From Ariolimax columbianus (Eukaryota > Mollusca > Gastropoda > Stylommatophora > Arionidae), in contig JAVGWX010000013.1 of NCBI GenBank assembly GCA_036924085.1, forward strand, positions 44,071,175 to 44,135,174: DNA of 64,000 nucleotides, written 5' to 3'. The notes beneath the pieces are model-generated. The model was not told the DNA's origin and made no database searches. It saw only the letters and a program-made list of their open reading frames with translations. This document shows, piece after piece, positions 9,440 through 20,359 of the stretch. Numbering within the stretch: position 1 is the first letter of the stretch; every line of letters starts with the position of its first letter. The position numbers and the translations under genes are program-made.

Positions 9440-10480
9440 AACTGGTAGCGGAACAAACTTCAAAATGTTGAGTTCTGCCTTATACGTCGATTTTGTCGCT
9501 GAAAGGTCATAGAGAGAAAGACGAGCCAATACATCAGCACATTCCGGTCCTCTATTTCTTTTGTCAGAGTTCATTTAATTTCAAAATCATTGGCTTGGTT
9601 TGTTTTTCATCATAATCCAGTCCATAGTCAGAAACAGAAAGAAGTTGTGATAGGAGACGTCCTTGTCTCACACCAGTTCTGATTTTCAAAAGACTAATGT
9701 CCATTTGAGTCTTCTGACGGAGTCTTTGTGTATGACATTGACAATAATAGCACTACTGACCCACAGAGAGCATGTCGAAAGAGGTGACTAACTGTGTGGC
9801 ATGTCGTTACATCGGCCATAGTTAGGTGGTTTGTTAAGAGCAGCATAGATGTTACCTAACAGGCTGCTGGTCTACTTTGCACTAGTGTTTGAGTCTATTA
9901 AGATGGACTTGCACATCGGTTAACTACCCTCTGCAGCATTTCTGCAAACGCATCGAATTAATAAGCTGCTCGAGCCTAGCCCATTAAGCAGGAAATCCTT
10001 CTTCAGCTACATTCAGCTCATATCAGAGCTGCTACCTACACAAGAACATTTGCCTCTGTCGACTTACAGGGCGACTAAGGACTAAGAACTGTCCACCACG
10101 GAGTACTCTAAATTGCATGTCACCAAATGTCTTACGAATTTGGACAGTAAATTTTCGAGGCACACCATAAACAGCTTCCATAGTAACTGAATGTCCAAGC
10201 TGGCAAACCGCTTTTCGTATTCCACGAAACCAACTTGCAATGATGAATTCCATTCACCACTCTGTTCAGTTATCATTCCGAGCGTGACTATCTGTCCGTA
10301 CATGATCTGTTCTGTAGAAAGCCCGACTGTTCCTTCTTCAAAATGTTGCTTATTTCCTTTTCAAGACTTCTCTGAAATGAGCTTAATCAGTATCTTCTTG
10401 GTACTTCCACTGTCTAACTATAATTGGTACCCAGTTATAGATTATCATTCTTTGACAATTTCATCACATAACAGTTGACT
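9440..10480 (-). pseudogene. RTE-like LINE relic interrupted by S3 SINE
   Basis: Two minus-strand pieces belong to one copy. 10085-10480 reads QSGEWNSSLQVGFVEYEKRF then ASLDIQLLWKL, the RT block around FxDYEKAFDSLD, where the catalytic aspartate region is altered. 9440-9720 reads KIRTGVRQGRLLSQLL and a decayed YADD region. The S3 element at 9724-10084 separates them. Several frameshifts. The other group 1 copies are at 21480-22985 and 29340-30245. Confidence 0.8.
9724..10084 (+). mobile_element. S3 SINE, ACTAAG-tail form, nested in a LINE
   Basis: Contains the module AGAGCATGTCGAAAGAGGTG, ACTAACTGTGTGGCATG, TTTGAGTCTATTAAGATGGA, AGCTGCTCGAGCCTAGCCCA and the tail GACTAAGGACTAAGAACTG. Full-length relatives are at 39375-39790(-), 55640-56030 and 59690-60065(-). 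It sits inside the RTE relic. Confidence 0.88.
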
Positions 10481-10516
10481 GTGAAACAATTTGGCGGAAG
10501 TATTAACTCCTTCTTC

Positions 10517-12690
10517 GTCTGTCCTTTTCATCTGTCCTACTGTTCTTCGTATGTCCTACTGTTCTTCATCTGTCCTATTGTTCTTCGTATGTCCTACTGT
10601 TCTTCGTATGTCCTACTGTTCTTCGTATGTCCTGCTGTTCTTTGTCTGTCCTACTGTTCTTTGTCTGTCCTACTGTTCTTTGTATGTCCTATTGTTCTTC
10701 GTATGTCCTACTGTTCTTCGTATGTCCTGCTGTTCTTTGTCTGTCCTACTGTTCTTTGTCTGTCCTACAGTTCTTTGTCTGTCCTACTGTTCTTTGTCTG
10801 CCCTACTGTTCTTCATCTGTCCTCTTCATCTGTCCTGCTGTTCTTTGTCTGTCCTACTGTTCTTTGTCTGTCCTACTGTTCTTCGTCTGTCCTCTTCATC
10901 TGCCCTACTGTTCTTTGTCTGTCCTACTGTTCTTCATCTGTTCTACTGTTCTTCGTCTGTCCTCTTCGTCTGTCCTACTGTTCTTCATAGGTTCTACTGT
11001 TCTTCATCTGTCTTACTGTTCTTCGTCTGTCCTACTGTTCTTCGTCTGGCCTCTTCGTCTGTCCTACTGTTCTTCATATGTTCTACTGTTCTTCATCTGT
11101 CCTACTGTTCTTTGTCTGTCTTATTGTTCTTCGTCTGTCCTACTAATCTTCGTATGTTCTACTGTTCTTCATCTGTCCTAATGTTCTTCGTATGCTACTG
11201 TTCTTCGTATGTCCTGCTGTTCTTTGTGTGTCCTACTGTTTGTGGTCTGTCCTACTGTTCTTCGTCTGTCCTACTGTTCTTTGTCTGTCCTACTGTTCTT
11301 CGTCTGTCCTCTTCATCTGCCCTACTGTTCTTTGTCTGTCCTACTGTTCTTCATCTGTTCTACTGTTCTTTGTCTGTCCTACTGTTCTTCATCAGTCCTT
11401 TTCGTCTGTCCTACTGTTCTTCGTCTGTCCTCTTTGTCTGTCCTCTTCGTCTGTCCTCTTCGTCTGTCCTCTTCGTCTGTCCTCTTTGTCTGTCCTACTG
11501 TTCTTCGTTTGTCCTCTTCGTCTGTCCTACTGTTTTTCATCTGTTTTACTGTTCTTCGTCTGTCCTCTTCGTCTGTCCTACTGTTCTTCGTGTCCTACTG
11601 TTCTTCATCTGTCCTCTTCATCTGTCCTGCTGTTTTTCGTCTGTCCTACTGTTCTTTGTCTGTCCTACTGTTCTTCGTCTGTCCTCTTCATCTGCCCTAC
11701 TGTTCTTTGTCTGTCCTACTGTTCTTCATCTGTTCTACTGTTCTTCGTCTGTCCTACTGTTCTTCGTCTGGCCTCTTCGTCTGTCCTACTGTTCTTCATA
11801 TGTTCTACTGTTCTTCATCTGTCCTACTGTTCTTTGTCTGTCCTACTGTTCTTCGTCTGTCCTCTTTGTCTGTCCTCTTTGTCTGTCCTACTGTTCTTCG
11901 TCTGTCCTCTTCGTCTTTCCTACAGTCTTTCATCTGTTTTACTGTTCTTCGTCTGTCCTCTTCGTCTGTCCTACTGTTCTTCGTCTGTCCTCTTCGTCTG
12001 TCCTACTGTTCTTTATCTGTCCTCTTTTTCTGTCCTACTGTTCTTCGTATGTCCTACTGTTCTTCATCTGTCCTACTGGTATTTGTCTGTCCTCTTCGTC
12101 TGTCCTACTGTTCTTCATCTGTCCTCTTCGTCTGTCCTACTGCTTTTCATCTGTCCTCTTCGTCTGTCCTACTGTTCTTTTTCTGTCCCACTGTTTTTCG
12201 TCTGCCCTACTGTTCTTCGTCTATCCTACTGTTCTTCATCTGTCCTCTTCGTCTGTCCTACTGTTCTTCGTCTGTCCTACTGTTCTTCGTCTGTCCTACT
12301 GTTCTTCATCTGTTCTCTTCGTCTCTGTCCGACTGTTCTTCGTCTGTCCTACTGTTCTTCGTCTGTCCTACTGTTCTTCATCTGTTCTCTTCGTCTCTGT
12401 CCGACTGTTCTTCGTCTGTCCTACTGTTCTTCGTCTGTCCTACTGTTCTTCATCTGTCCTTTTCGTCTATCCTAATGTTCTTCGTCTGTCCTACTGTTCT
12501 TTGTCTGTTCTACTGTTCTTCGTCTGTCCTACTGTTCTTCATCTGTCCTACTGTTCTTCATCTGTCCTACTGTTCTTTGTCTGTCCTACTGTTCTTTGTC
12601 TGTCCTACTGTTCTTCGTCTGTCCTCTTCATCTGTCCTACTGTTCTTCGTCTGTCCTCTTCATCTGTCCTACTGTTCTTCGTCTGTCCTG
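10517..12690. repeat. 2.2-kb minisatellite of 19-bp and 13-bp units
   Basis: Units are TCCTACTGTTCTTCGTCTG (19 bp) and a deleted form TCCTCTTCGTCTG (13 bp, lacking ACTGTT), over 110 copies in irregular order with CGT/TGT/CAT/TAT variants. Both lengths leave remainder 1 when divided by three and no unit contains a stop in any forward frame, so ORFs up to 760 codons run through it. The products are repeats of LSYCSSSVLLFFVCPTV type. I regard them as non-genic. Confidence 0.97.
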
Positions 12691-12915
12691 CTTTTATTCT
12701 CATGCGACGTCCCAGAGAGACGAGATGCGTAGATTTCTTGTATCGCCAAGTGGGAGGTCTGTGCTGCCATTAGGTGTAACTTCCTGAGAGTATCAGAGAC
12801 ACCCTCGATCCACCGATGTCTAGGTCGGCCCTTTGCTTGTGGACAAGAGATCTGCATATGATATGCTCTTTATGCAGGCTGGTCATAATACATTCTAAAT
12901 GACCAGCCCACATGT
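12691..12915 (-). pseudogene. LINE C-terminal fragment
   Basis: The minus strand reads KNMWAGHLECIMTSLHKEHI, then GRPRHRWIEGVSDTLRKLHL and MAAQTSHLA. This is the GRPxxRWxDxVxxDL...A.DR signature at the end of many LINEs. It abuts the 2.2-kb minisatellite on one side and the 13-bp array on the other. Confidence 0.75.
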
Positions 12916-12923
12916 TTTTTAGG

Positions 12924-13206
12924 TGTTAATGTTGGGCGTCAATGTTGGGCGTAAATGTTGGGCGTCAATGTTGGGCGTCAGTGTTGGGCGTCAATGTTGG
13001 GCGTCAGTGTTGGGCGTCAATGTTGGGCGTCAATGTTGGGCGTCAGTGTTGGGCGTCAGTATTGGGCGTCAGTGTTGGGCGTCAGTGTTAGGCGTCAGTG
13101 TTGGGCGTCAATGTTGGGCGTCAGTGTTGGGCGTCAATGTTGGGTGTCAGTGTTGGGCGTCAGTGTTGGGCGTCAATGTTGGGCGTCAGTGTTGGGCGTC
13201 AGTGTA
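12924..13206. repeat. 13-bp minisatellite
   Basis: About 21 copies of TTGGGCGTCAATG or its A/G variant TTGGGCGTCAGTG, with one TTAGGC and one TTGGGTG variant. Phase is preserved throughout. The ORFs over it (VGRQCWASVLG) are a consequence of the repeat. Confidence 0.97.
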
Positions 13207-13915
13207 GGCACTAACTGGGTGTGTCCCAACTGTCTGCCTCAGATTAGTGTTGCGGGCGCGGTCACGGCTTGTCTTTCCCGCTATGTAGTAGCATCTGCCT
13301 TAGTTGCTTCTGCTGGGATTCCATCTGGGCCAGTAGCCTTGCCATCTTTTAGTTTGTGTTAGATGTACAGGATTCAACTCCCGTTACAGGTACGCTCTAG
13401 TCGACACAACTGGAAATTTTGTACCTGACTTTCGGTTAAGGAAGAAACCAGCAGGGAGGAAAGGAGCGGTAGACTCTATCTCTCACAAAGTGTTGAAGTA
13501 CTTTCTTACCTGTAAAGGTCTGTAACAGGCATACGATACCTAATGCAACAGCTGGAGATAGTGAAAAGAAAGCTAAGATAATCCGGACACACCCTAACAA
13601 ACACAGTTCAGTGGGTTTTGAGTCCACAATGGCGAAAACAAATTTAAAGGTAGCGAAGGACAGTTGAAAAAGAAAAAGCGGTAGTTGGAGTCTCAAGAAA
13701 GGCCTTCAAGATAACTGATCGTAACGAAAAATAATGGATGCACTCGTGTGTTGCCGCATGTCGGCTAGAGTATCCACAAAGAATGTGTCAAGTTACGTTC
13801 CATGTTCGTGAGTCAACGGTAGTGTGAATACTATAAGAATTGTTATTGCTTGTACCGACCACATATGTTAGGTAGCAGCAGTCTGGACATTAGGGGAATG
13901 TTTGATGTGTGCCTA
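13207..13915. other. No recognisable feature
   Basis: LRRC74-like intron sequence. A hydrophobic 86-codon frame exists on the minus strand (13436-13696), with no family resemblance and no supporting splice or start context, so I do not call it a gene. Confidence 0.5.
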
Positions 13916-13918
13916 TGA

Positions 13919-14280
13919 CTGGTGTGTTAGACTACAATAGCCTGAACACTAAAGTAATTGTACACGCAGGTAGATTCCAGGTATTTTGTACTACAATAGT
14001 CTGAACACTAATGTAATTGTTCACACATGTAGATGTCAGGTGTGTTAAGACTACAATAGCCTGAACACTAAAGTATTTGTTCACGCAGGTAGATTCAAGG
14101 TGTTTTGCACTACAATAGTCGGAACACTAATGTAATTGTTCACACAGGTAGATGTCAGGATGTTAAACTACAATAGTCTGAACACTAAAGTAATTGTTCA
14201 CACAGGTAAATGTCAGATGTGTTAAGATTACAATAGTCTGAACACTTAAGTAATTGTTCACGCAGGTAGATATCAGGGGG
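13919..14280. repeat. 60-bp tandem repeat with dimer structure
   Basis: Six copies of a unit of about 60 bp containing CTACAATAGTCTGAACACTA and GTAATTGTTCACACAGGTAG. The first four alternate between a TGTGTTAGAC-type and a TTTTGTAC-type start, suggesting a dimeric higher-order unit. It ends about 22 bp from the splice donor of the 14303-14410 exon. Confidence 0.92.
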
Positions 14281-14302
14281 TATCATTTTCGCGTGTACAT
14301 AC

Positions 14303-14410
14303 CAGGTGTGTAAGGCTACAGTGATCCACAAGCATCTCAAACATATTAGCCAGGCCTTCTCCGCCAATGGCGTTACCCTCTAGGTCCAAACGTGTCATGG
14401 CAGAGTCCAA
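14303..14410 (-). CDS. LRRC74-like gene, LRR exon
   Basis: A 108-bp exon, phase 0 at both ends. The acceptor has a pyrimidine-rich run ending TGTTCGCAG; the donor is GTATGT. It encodes LDSAMTRLDLEGNAIGGEGL then ANMFEMLVDHCSLTHL, a full LRR of ribonuclease-inhibitor type (LDLEGNxIGxEG). It sits between ...ALSVPLM (16685-16866 exon) and SLRDNNLG... (6035-6128 exon). The joined string aligns without gaps to the start of the LRR region of LRRC74A-type proteins as I remember it. No stop or frameshift. Confidence 0.87.
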
Positions 14411-14515
14411 CTGCGAACAGACAAAGTCAAATTGGAACCAGAGGCTGTCTATTTTAGCAAAACTATGCACATTTCCAAAAATAACCTTACATTGCACCTA
14501 GACCTGACAGACCTG

Positions 14516-14672
14516 TGTGTGTGTGTTTGTTGGTGTGTATGGCTGTATGTTTGTTGGTGTGTGTGTGTGTGTGTGTGTGTACGTGCGTTCGTGCGTGCGT
14601 GCATGCGTGCGTGCGTGCGTGTGTGCATGCGTGAGAGAGAGAGAGAGAAAAAAAAAAGAGAGAGAGACATAG
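14516..14672. repeat. Compound (TG)n/(CGTG)n/(GA)n microsatellite
   Basis: TG-rich, then CGTG-rich, then AG-rich tracts in series. The alternating purine-pyrimidine segment (14560-14630) could favour Z-DNA. Confidence 0.9.
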
Positions 14673-14754
14673 ACGAAAAGAATTTCATAATGTCAAACGA
14701 GCAGCAAAGATGGCGCAATAACTGGCTGTGGGTCTACATTGCTCTTCTGTTTTA

Positions 14755-15010
14755 GTTCATTATAGATGCCGCCTGCCCATGGATTTGCCTCGAATTCACA
14801 CTAGTCGACAACTTACACTTGTGTTCACGGAAACGTGTTGTTATTTTCCATTTGGACTTTTTAATTCGTTCGTTGTGTGAGTTTTCTTCCGTTCGATTAT
14901 CCTGGAATGGACATTGGCTATATGAATAGCACTACGTTTAAACATGTATCTTATTTCACGGTCTAGTTCACCCGGCTGAACTTCACGAGACTGGCGCCCT
15001 TCGCCCTAGC
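14755..15010 (+). repeat. Dispersed repeat H, copy 1
   Basis: Shares long identity with the complement of 59115-59440, including GAATTCACACTAGTCGAC, ACTTACACTTGTGTTCACGG, TTATTTCACGG and a CGGCTGAA segment. No terminal repeats or coding motifs. Possibly a LINE 5' end or an unclassified element. Confidence 0.7.
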
Positions 15011-15226
15011 TGAAGACAGTGTCAGCTTTGTTGTATGAAATTTATACACAACTATAATGAACTGCCACCTGCAGAGAGATGGGCTCCGTCAGGTGTGTAG
15101 CGGCCCAAGACACACTGTTGCTGTATGGCGCGGGAACTAGTACTACAAGCTGCAATAACTGTGCCTCAACGACCTTCTAGATTATGGGACTGAATGAACT
15201 CAAAGACATTTTATATCCCCCCATTG

Positions 15227-16236
15227 TGTGTTCAAAAAGTACCGGACCATAATTTTGTTTTCTCTGCGGAAACAAATGAAGCATGGATGGTGTCCTTCGG
15301 CAAGGAAATACAGGAACCGTCATGATTTAATTCTTTCTTGTTTCTTGCATATCAGTGTTGAGTGTAGTGAGCACACGTCCGGTTTTCATTCACCACGAAA
15401 GGACTCGATGAGAAAGTTATGTTGACCGTTTTCTTTGAGTCCAGTGAGATTGTGCATCACCAATACGCACCACAAGGTCAAAACATTGCCAAAAAGAATA
15501 CTACCTGGAGGTCATCCGTCACCTTCCTGATGCTGTTCCACTCAGACGACCGAACCTGTGGACAACCGTAACTTGGCAGCTCCATCATGTTAACGCACCC
15601 GTTCATTCCTCGCATCTTTTTTTTTTTTTTTTTTGGTTTTGTTTTTGCCTACGCCTTATTTATCTATTCCCCAGGGCGGTTTGCGTTACACTGTGGTTTT
15701 TATTTTTGCTCCTATCGGCTCAGTGTATCCGACTTCAGCATGCATTATATGTAACGGTCTGCTTCCTCCTGTATTTTCTAAGGGTTTGCTTCCCCGGGGT
15801 AACGGCCGGTGCTGTGATGGGGATCGAACCCAGCACCTTCTGGTTGTGAGCCGTGTCACTTAACCACTAGCCCACGCCGTCCCCTATTCTTCGCATCTGA
15901 TTCAGACTTTCTTGTCTAAACACAACCTTCCTCTGGTTCGCCAGGTTCCCTATTCTCCTGACATATCTCTCTGCGATTGTTGGCTGTTACCCAAGCTGAA
16001 AATTCCTCTGAATGGGATCCGATTTGAGTCACGAGAAAACATTACACGGAATGACACGACCCAGCTGTGCTCTATTCCTTATGATACCTCCATGTAATGC
16101 TTCCAACAATGGCAGGACCACTAGGGGACGTATGTGAAGCCCCAAGGAGAGTACTGTGAAGAGGATTAGGGTTCCAAACCTGCAGATTAGTAATTGTATT
16201 TGTCCGACCCAAAAGTCTGATACTTTTTGAACACAG
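15227..16236 (+). pseudogene. Mariner (MLE) transposon relic with nested SINE
   Basis: Terminal inverted repeats start TGTGTTCAAAAAGTA (left 15227, right end 16235 on the complement). Transposase pieces: TVFFESSEIVHHQYAPQGQN, then LHHVNAPVHSSH, and after the SINE HLIQTFLSKHNLPLVRQVPY, YSPDISLCDCWLLPKLKIPL and CFQQWQDHLG. The second catalytic aspartate (HHDNAPAH in active members) is replaced by valine through GAT to GTT, so the enzyme is dead. Only about 0.73 kb remains without the SINE; the N-terminal DNA-binding half is lost. Confidence 0.9.
15618..15885 (-). mobile_element. S1 SINE inserted in mariner
   Basis: Minus-strand S1 copy with a clear A box, B box (GGTTCGATCCCC on the complement) and a long A tail. 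It is flanked by a 13-bp duplication with one mismatch, ATTCCTCGCATCT (15605-15617) and ATTCTTCGCATCT (15886-15898). Removing the insert rejoins the mariner frame HSSHLIQTF. Confidence 0.95.
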
Positions 16237-16279
16237 TAGACGGTAATAAAAGACAAAGACAACTATGATAATTAGCAAA

Positions 16280-16410
16280 TTAAATGTAGACTTTTCAGAT
16301 CCAAATAGACGGTGAAATACTGGAACATGTCAAAAGCTTTTCCTTTCTTGGAAATACACAAATGGAAAATAGAAACGTAGTTAGCCCACTTAGACGACAA
16401 GGGCCTGTAA
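16280..16410 (+). pseudogene. Short LINE RT fragment
   Basis: Reads IDGEILEHVKSFSFLG in one frame, the xVxxFxYLG motif of LINE reverse transcriptases. Decayed on both sides. Confidence 0.55.
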
Positions 16411-16684
16411 TGACAACCGTCCATGAGCCCAGTGAGTGACTGAGTCCTAGACTGCATGCAGTGAAGATGATGTCTTTCCGATTCCCACTGCACAGTATGG
16501 CTAACAACACCACACCCAAAGAAACAATCCAACAGTAAAAAGAAAAATAGATTTAGCTTCCCTGTCACTCGCTCCACATATCCTCCATCTTCCTCCTCTA
16601 TATTTCTATTTTTAAATCCTGTCCCTTACCCCCCCCCCTCCCCCTTGCCTCTTCCACCCCTGATCACTTACTTGAAGATCTTAC

Positions 16685-16866
16685 CATAAGAGGAACTGAG
16701 AGAGCACCAGCGCCCACAGGTCCTAGCCCGTAGTGACGTATGGATACCTCATCTCTGCTGGGTGCTCTCATGAAAGCTCCAACAGGCGTTATACCCAAAC
16801 TGTTGCACTCCTTCTGGTATAATCTCGTCTTGATCTCATCCAAATCTGGCTTTTCCTTTCTCGGAG
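16685..16866 (-). CDS. LRRC74-like gene, first LRR-region exon
   Basis: A 182-bp exon. Acceptor TGCTGTTGCCATTTGTTAG; donor GTAAGA. It begins with the last two bases of a codon and ends in phase 0. The product is PRKEKPDLDEIKTRLYQKEC, then NSLGITPVGAFMRAPSRDEV and SIRHYGLGPVGAGALSVPLM. Family landmarks are the YxxxCxxxGxxPVxxFxR block, then HxGLGPxGxxALxxxL, which precede the repeats in LRRC74A/B. The exon is intact. A 28-bp tandem array starts about 30 bp upstream, inside the intron. Confidence 0.88.
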
Positions 16867-16899
16867 CTAACAAATGGCAACAGCAAAATATCGTTAACA

Positions 16900-17235
16900 G
16901 ATCATTGTGGTCTCATTATTTATTGTTAGCAGATGAGTCTGGTCTTCATATTTGTTGCAAACGTAAATGGCCTTCCTATGTATTGTTTGCGTATGTGATC
17001 TCCGTATTTAATGTTAACGTATGTGATCTCCCTTTTTTTTAACGTATGTGATCTCTCTATTTATTGTTAACGAACGTGATCTCTCAAATTTCTGTTAACG
17101 TATGTGATCTCCCTATTTATTGTTAACGAATGTGATCTGTCTATTAATTTTTAACGAATGTGATATCCCTATTATTTTTAACGTATGTGATCTCCCTATT
17201 TATTACATACGTATGTGATCTCACTATTTGTAGCT
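16900..17235. repeat. 28-bp tandem repeat
   Basis: About 11 diverging copies of a unit near AACGTATGTGATCTCCCTAT plus TTATTGTT. It lies in the LRRC74-like intron next to the 16685-16866 exon acceptor. Confidence 0.88.
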
Positions 17236-17559
17236 AGCTGAATAATATGATATCCCGGTTAAATCACAGGGAAAACGAGAATTAAGTTTATTTATTCACG
17301 TACGAATATAAATGGAGAGTGTGGCCGATCTGCTAGATTATCCTCGTCCAGCCCGAAGAGTCCGGATTTAAGCACCAGTGTAGAGTAATGTAGTTTTCTA
17401 TAAGAAATGAAATAAATGCCTTGTCTTCACACCGCAAAAATGGGACAGTACTCCTTTTTGTCACTTACATTAATCAAATCTTCTTGGAAGCAAATACAGA
17501 ACATTCGAGTACTAACGAGTTCATCTTCGCAAATGACCAATGTTTGGTCCATCCCAATG

Positions 17560-18170
17560 AACATAACCTACAATGTCATTTTGACTCACTGTAATTAAAA
17601 CTGTAATAAGTGCGTCATGAATATCAGCACATCAAAAACAAAGACAATGAGTGGTGGTTTAAAAGCAGACTGACCTTTATATTCATGTAAATGGAGTAAC
17701 AATCAAGCAGGTGCAAGCATTTGTTTTTACTGAAGGCTGCAGATCGGATAGTCAATTAAGACGAGAGTGCAGAGGCTATCACAAACGCTATCACTTACCA
17801 GCTGTCTCCAATACTAAGACACTCAAAGATTTCCCTCCAAGCAAAAAAGCAGATGATAAATAGTATCTTTATCTCTACCCTGTGCTACCAAAGCCAGACA
17901 TGAACATTAAATAGAGCTAAGGAATGAAAGTTTGCACCTGCGAAATGCGGTGCCTTCATAATGTCACTAAAAACACCAGAAGAGACCAAATCGCAAAAAC
18001 AAATATTCAGGGAGAGGTTCGAACAACTCCCTGCTTAAATTACATCAAACAACAAAGAAAGAAATGATTTGATCGCATTGTAAGAATGCAATCAGACCAC
18101 AATGTGTATGCAACCTTCTACAGGAAAACATCAAGGAGGAGAGGAAAAGGTGGATAAATGCGTAAATAAA
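17560..18170 (+). pseudogene. LINE relic, group 4
   Basis: The plus strand, across frame changes, reads STSKTKTM, AITNAITYQLSPILRHSK, SLQAKKQMINSIFISTLCYQ and SQTWTLN-like, then ERKRWINA-like. It is the same segment as 432-1135 and 3497-3790, in the opposite orientation. It is 5' truncated and has no intact frame. Confidence 0.75.
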
Positions 18171-18174
18171 GCCT

Positions 18175-19715
18175 GCCTTAAAGTAGGGATGTGTCACTTG
18201 AGCAACGAAAGGAACTGAAGACAAATACATATCTCGACCAGTAGAAATATGACGACAAAAGAAGAATAGTTTCAAAACGTATTTTTCCAACTCCCAAATA
18301 CCAAATTGTGGTCACAATTATCTAAAGAAATCTTAAAATTTTAAAAAGGAACTACATAAGCTATGAATAAGCATTCTTTGTAATTAAATATATGAATTAT
18401 ATTTATGAAATATATTTAAAAGAGTTCTTTTTTTCTACCCATTGTAATGACATTTAACATTATTTTTCCCTATGTAGAATAATGTACTAATCAGGCACAC
18501 AGTTGAAATGAGGACCGATGTTGCCCAGTAAACAGATCACCCTTCTCCATATAGCCCGTGTATCGAAGAGAATGACAAGTCGATACTACTTGGCACCGGA
18601 GCCATCACATGAGTTGTCAGACTGACATTGAGTACAACGTCTAATTCTATAACGGATTCCGGCTCCTGGTTTGTTCTCTGGGTTAACTCCCGTGTTTTTC
18701 ACAAGTAGATTTATCCGCAAGGCATCAGAGATCAAGTGTTGAAGCTGATAGAAACTCGAGCGGAAATAACACAGTGGACTGAGGGTGACCAATACAGCGC
18801 AAGTTGACAATGAAGACACTAGCGCAGGTCAGGACACCCACTTTGGCACGAATTCAAACTAATGTGCCTTCAAATAAGGGGAGAATACACCGCCAGCTAA
18901 TCCATATTTTAATCATTGATAACAAGTTGATCGTTTTTTACACACTTGTGTCCTACAATGCCGAAATGACGAAATATACATCAGCTGATAAATAACAGGC
19001 TCTAAGCAATCATGCATACCAGTAGTAGGACTCTCTATTTCAAGGTTGATTTAAATCCAGTTTATAATTCAGGACAAGTCAGGAAGATATTTTTCAACCG
19101 TATTCTGCGGACTACGCAAAAAGGCACCGCCATCTTGTTCGCTGTGTGACTCGCATCAATATGCTCAAGCAGTCAATAAAAAGATCACGTCAGAAAACAA
19201 CCCATAGCAGTGAAGCCAACAGTTCAGATTAGCTGCTAGAATGTAGGTTTGATAACCACATGTAACAGAGCTCCTCCAGGCAATAAACAATGTTAGCAAG
19301 ACCTCAATCATAAACGAGTCTCGCTCGCATAATGTTATTGTCCGCTCAGACATTTTGGTGACATTACATTCACTGTTTCAGGGAAGTCCGCGATATGCAA
19401 CATAACTATAGGATAGAATGTAGTAGTCAAAATGTTATAGTCCAGACATATTTATTGCTTTCACTTGAAACAGGACCCTGCCAGATATTTAAAATGTGAC
19501 AATGGGTAATCATGCACCTAAAAATAGACCTGACATAATTACCAGGGTGTTCCAATTGAAGTTGAATAAGCTATTGGGTGCTGTTTTGAATAGGAATCTC
19601 TTTGGCATTGCCATCACATTTACATCTACGTCATTGATTTTCAGACTTTACATTCACTTTTAAAGATACGCAGAAAAAGTTACATTCATTAGTGTTAAGA
19701 AACCTGATGCAAATA
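18175..19715. other. LRRC74-like intron, no recognisable feature
   Basis: Read on both strands for exons, RNA genes and repeats. Two short minus-strand frames (18586-18819, 19165-19353) have no family resemblance. Confidence 0.5.
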
Positions 19716-19732
19716 TTAACTCAAGCTTATAT

Positions 19733-20183
19733 ATTCTTCTTCTTCTTCTTCTTCTTCTTCTTCTTCTTCTTCTTCTTCTTCTTCTTCTTCTTCTTCTTCT
19801 TCTTCTTCTTCTTCGAACGTTGTCAGACGTCAACCTTTATTTTTTCGAAAAAGCAGCTGTCATCCTGAGGCTGTCGACACTGCCATAGAGCTTGTCTAGT
19901 GTTGCCACTAGTGATGGCCACATCTGCTTTCTCTGGTCCTCGTATGTCGGGCTGTTTTGCAGGAGATGTTCAGCGGTCATTTTCCCAGTACCGCACGTGC
20001 ATTCGTCAGTGCCACATATCTTCAATTTATTGAATAGGTGGTACCTCAGTCTATTGTGGCCAGTGCGAAGTCTGAAGACCACGACCTGCTCTCTTCTGTT
20101 CAACTGGTAATAGGCATCGTTTTTTGTGTAGCCAGTATGTTCTGTTTTCCATTTGGTCATGTATCTAGCTCTAATAAGCCTTT
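19733..20183 (-). mobile_element. GAA-tailed LINE (group 2), 5'-truncated recent copy
   Basis: A 451-bp insertion flanked by a perfect 17-bp duplication TTAACTCAAGCTTATAT (19716-19732 and 20184-20200). It holds the last part of ORF2 on the minus strand: KRLIRARYMTKWKTEHTGYT, NDAYYQLNRREQ, FRLRTGHNRLRYHLFNK and a CxCG...AEHLLQ block, then a (GAA)n tail of about 27 units (19735-19814). One changed cysteine region (CTCGTGKM) and one serine replace consensus residues seen at 27715-27770. The frame has few breaks, so it is young. Confidence 0.95.
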
Positions 20184-20359
20184 TTAACTCAAGCTTATAT
20201 GACATTGCGGCTAAATGTATTATTCCTGGACCTTCTAAAACGCATATCAGCCTATACATTGGAAACTGTGTGTTAAAAACTGCCACTAGTAATGTGTAGA
20301 TCCAACTACATAAATTGAAAGTGCAGTTCAAATTGAAATGTAAATGTATTATCTATATC

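Noticed and set aside
10491..12773. 760-codon ORF rich in LSYCSSSVLLFFVCP
   Set aside because: It is the translation of a 19/13-bp array with no stop in any forward frame. All three frames are open over long stretches, there is no start context, and the flanks are LINE relics.
14432..14755. 107-codon frame with [18 protein letters not shown]
   Set aside because: Translation of the TG/CGTG/GA microsatellite.
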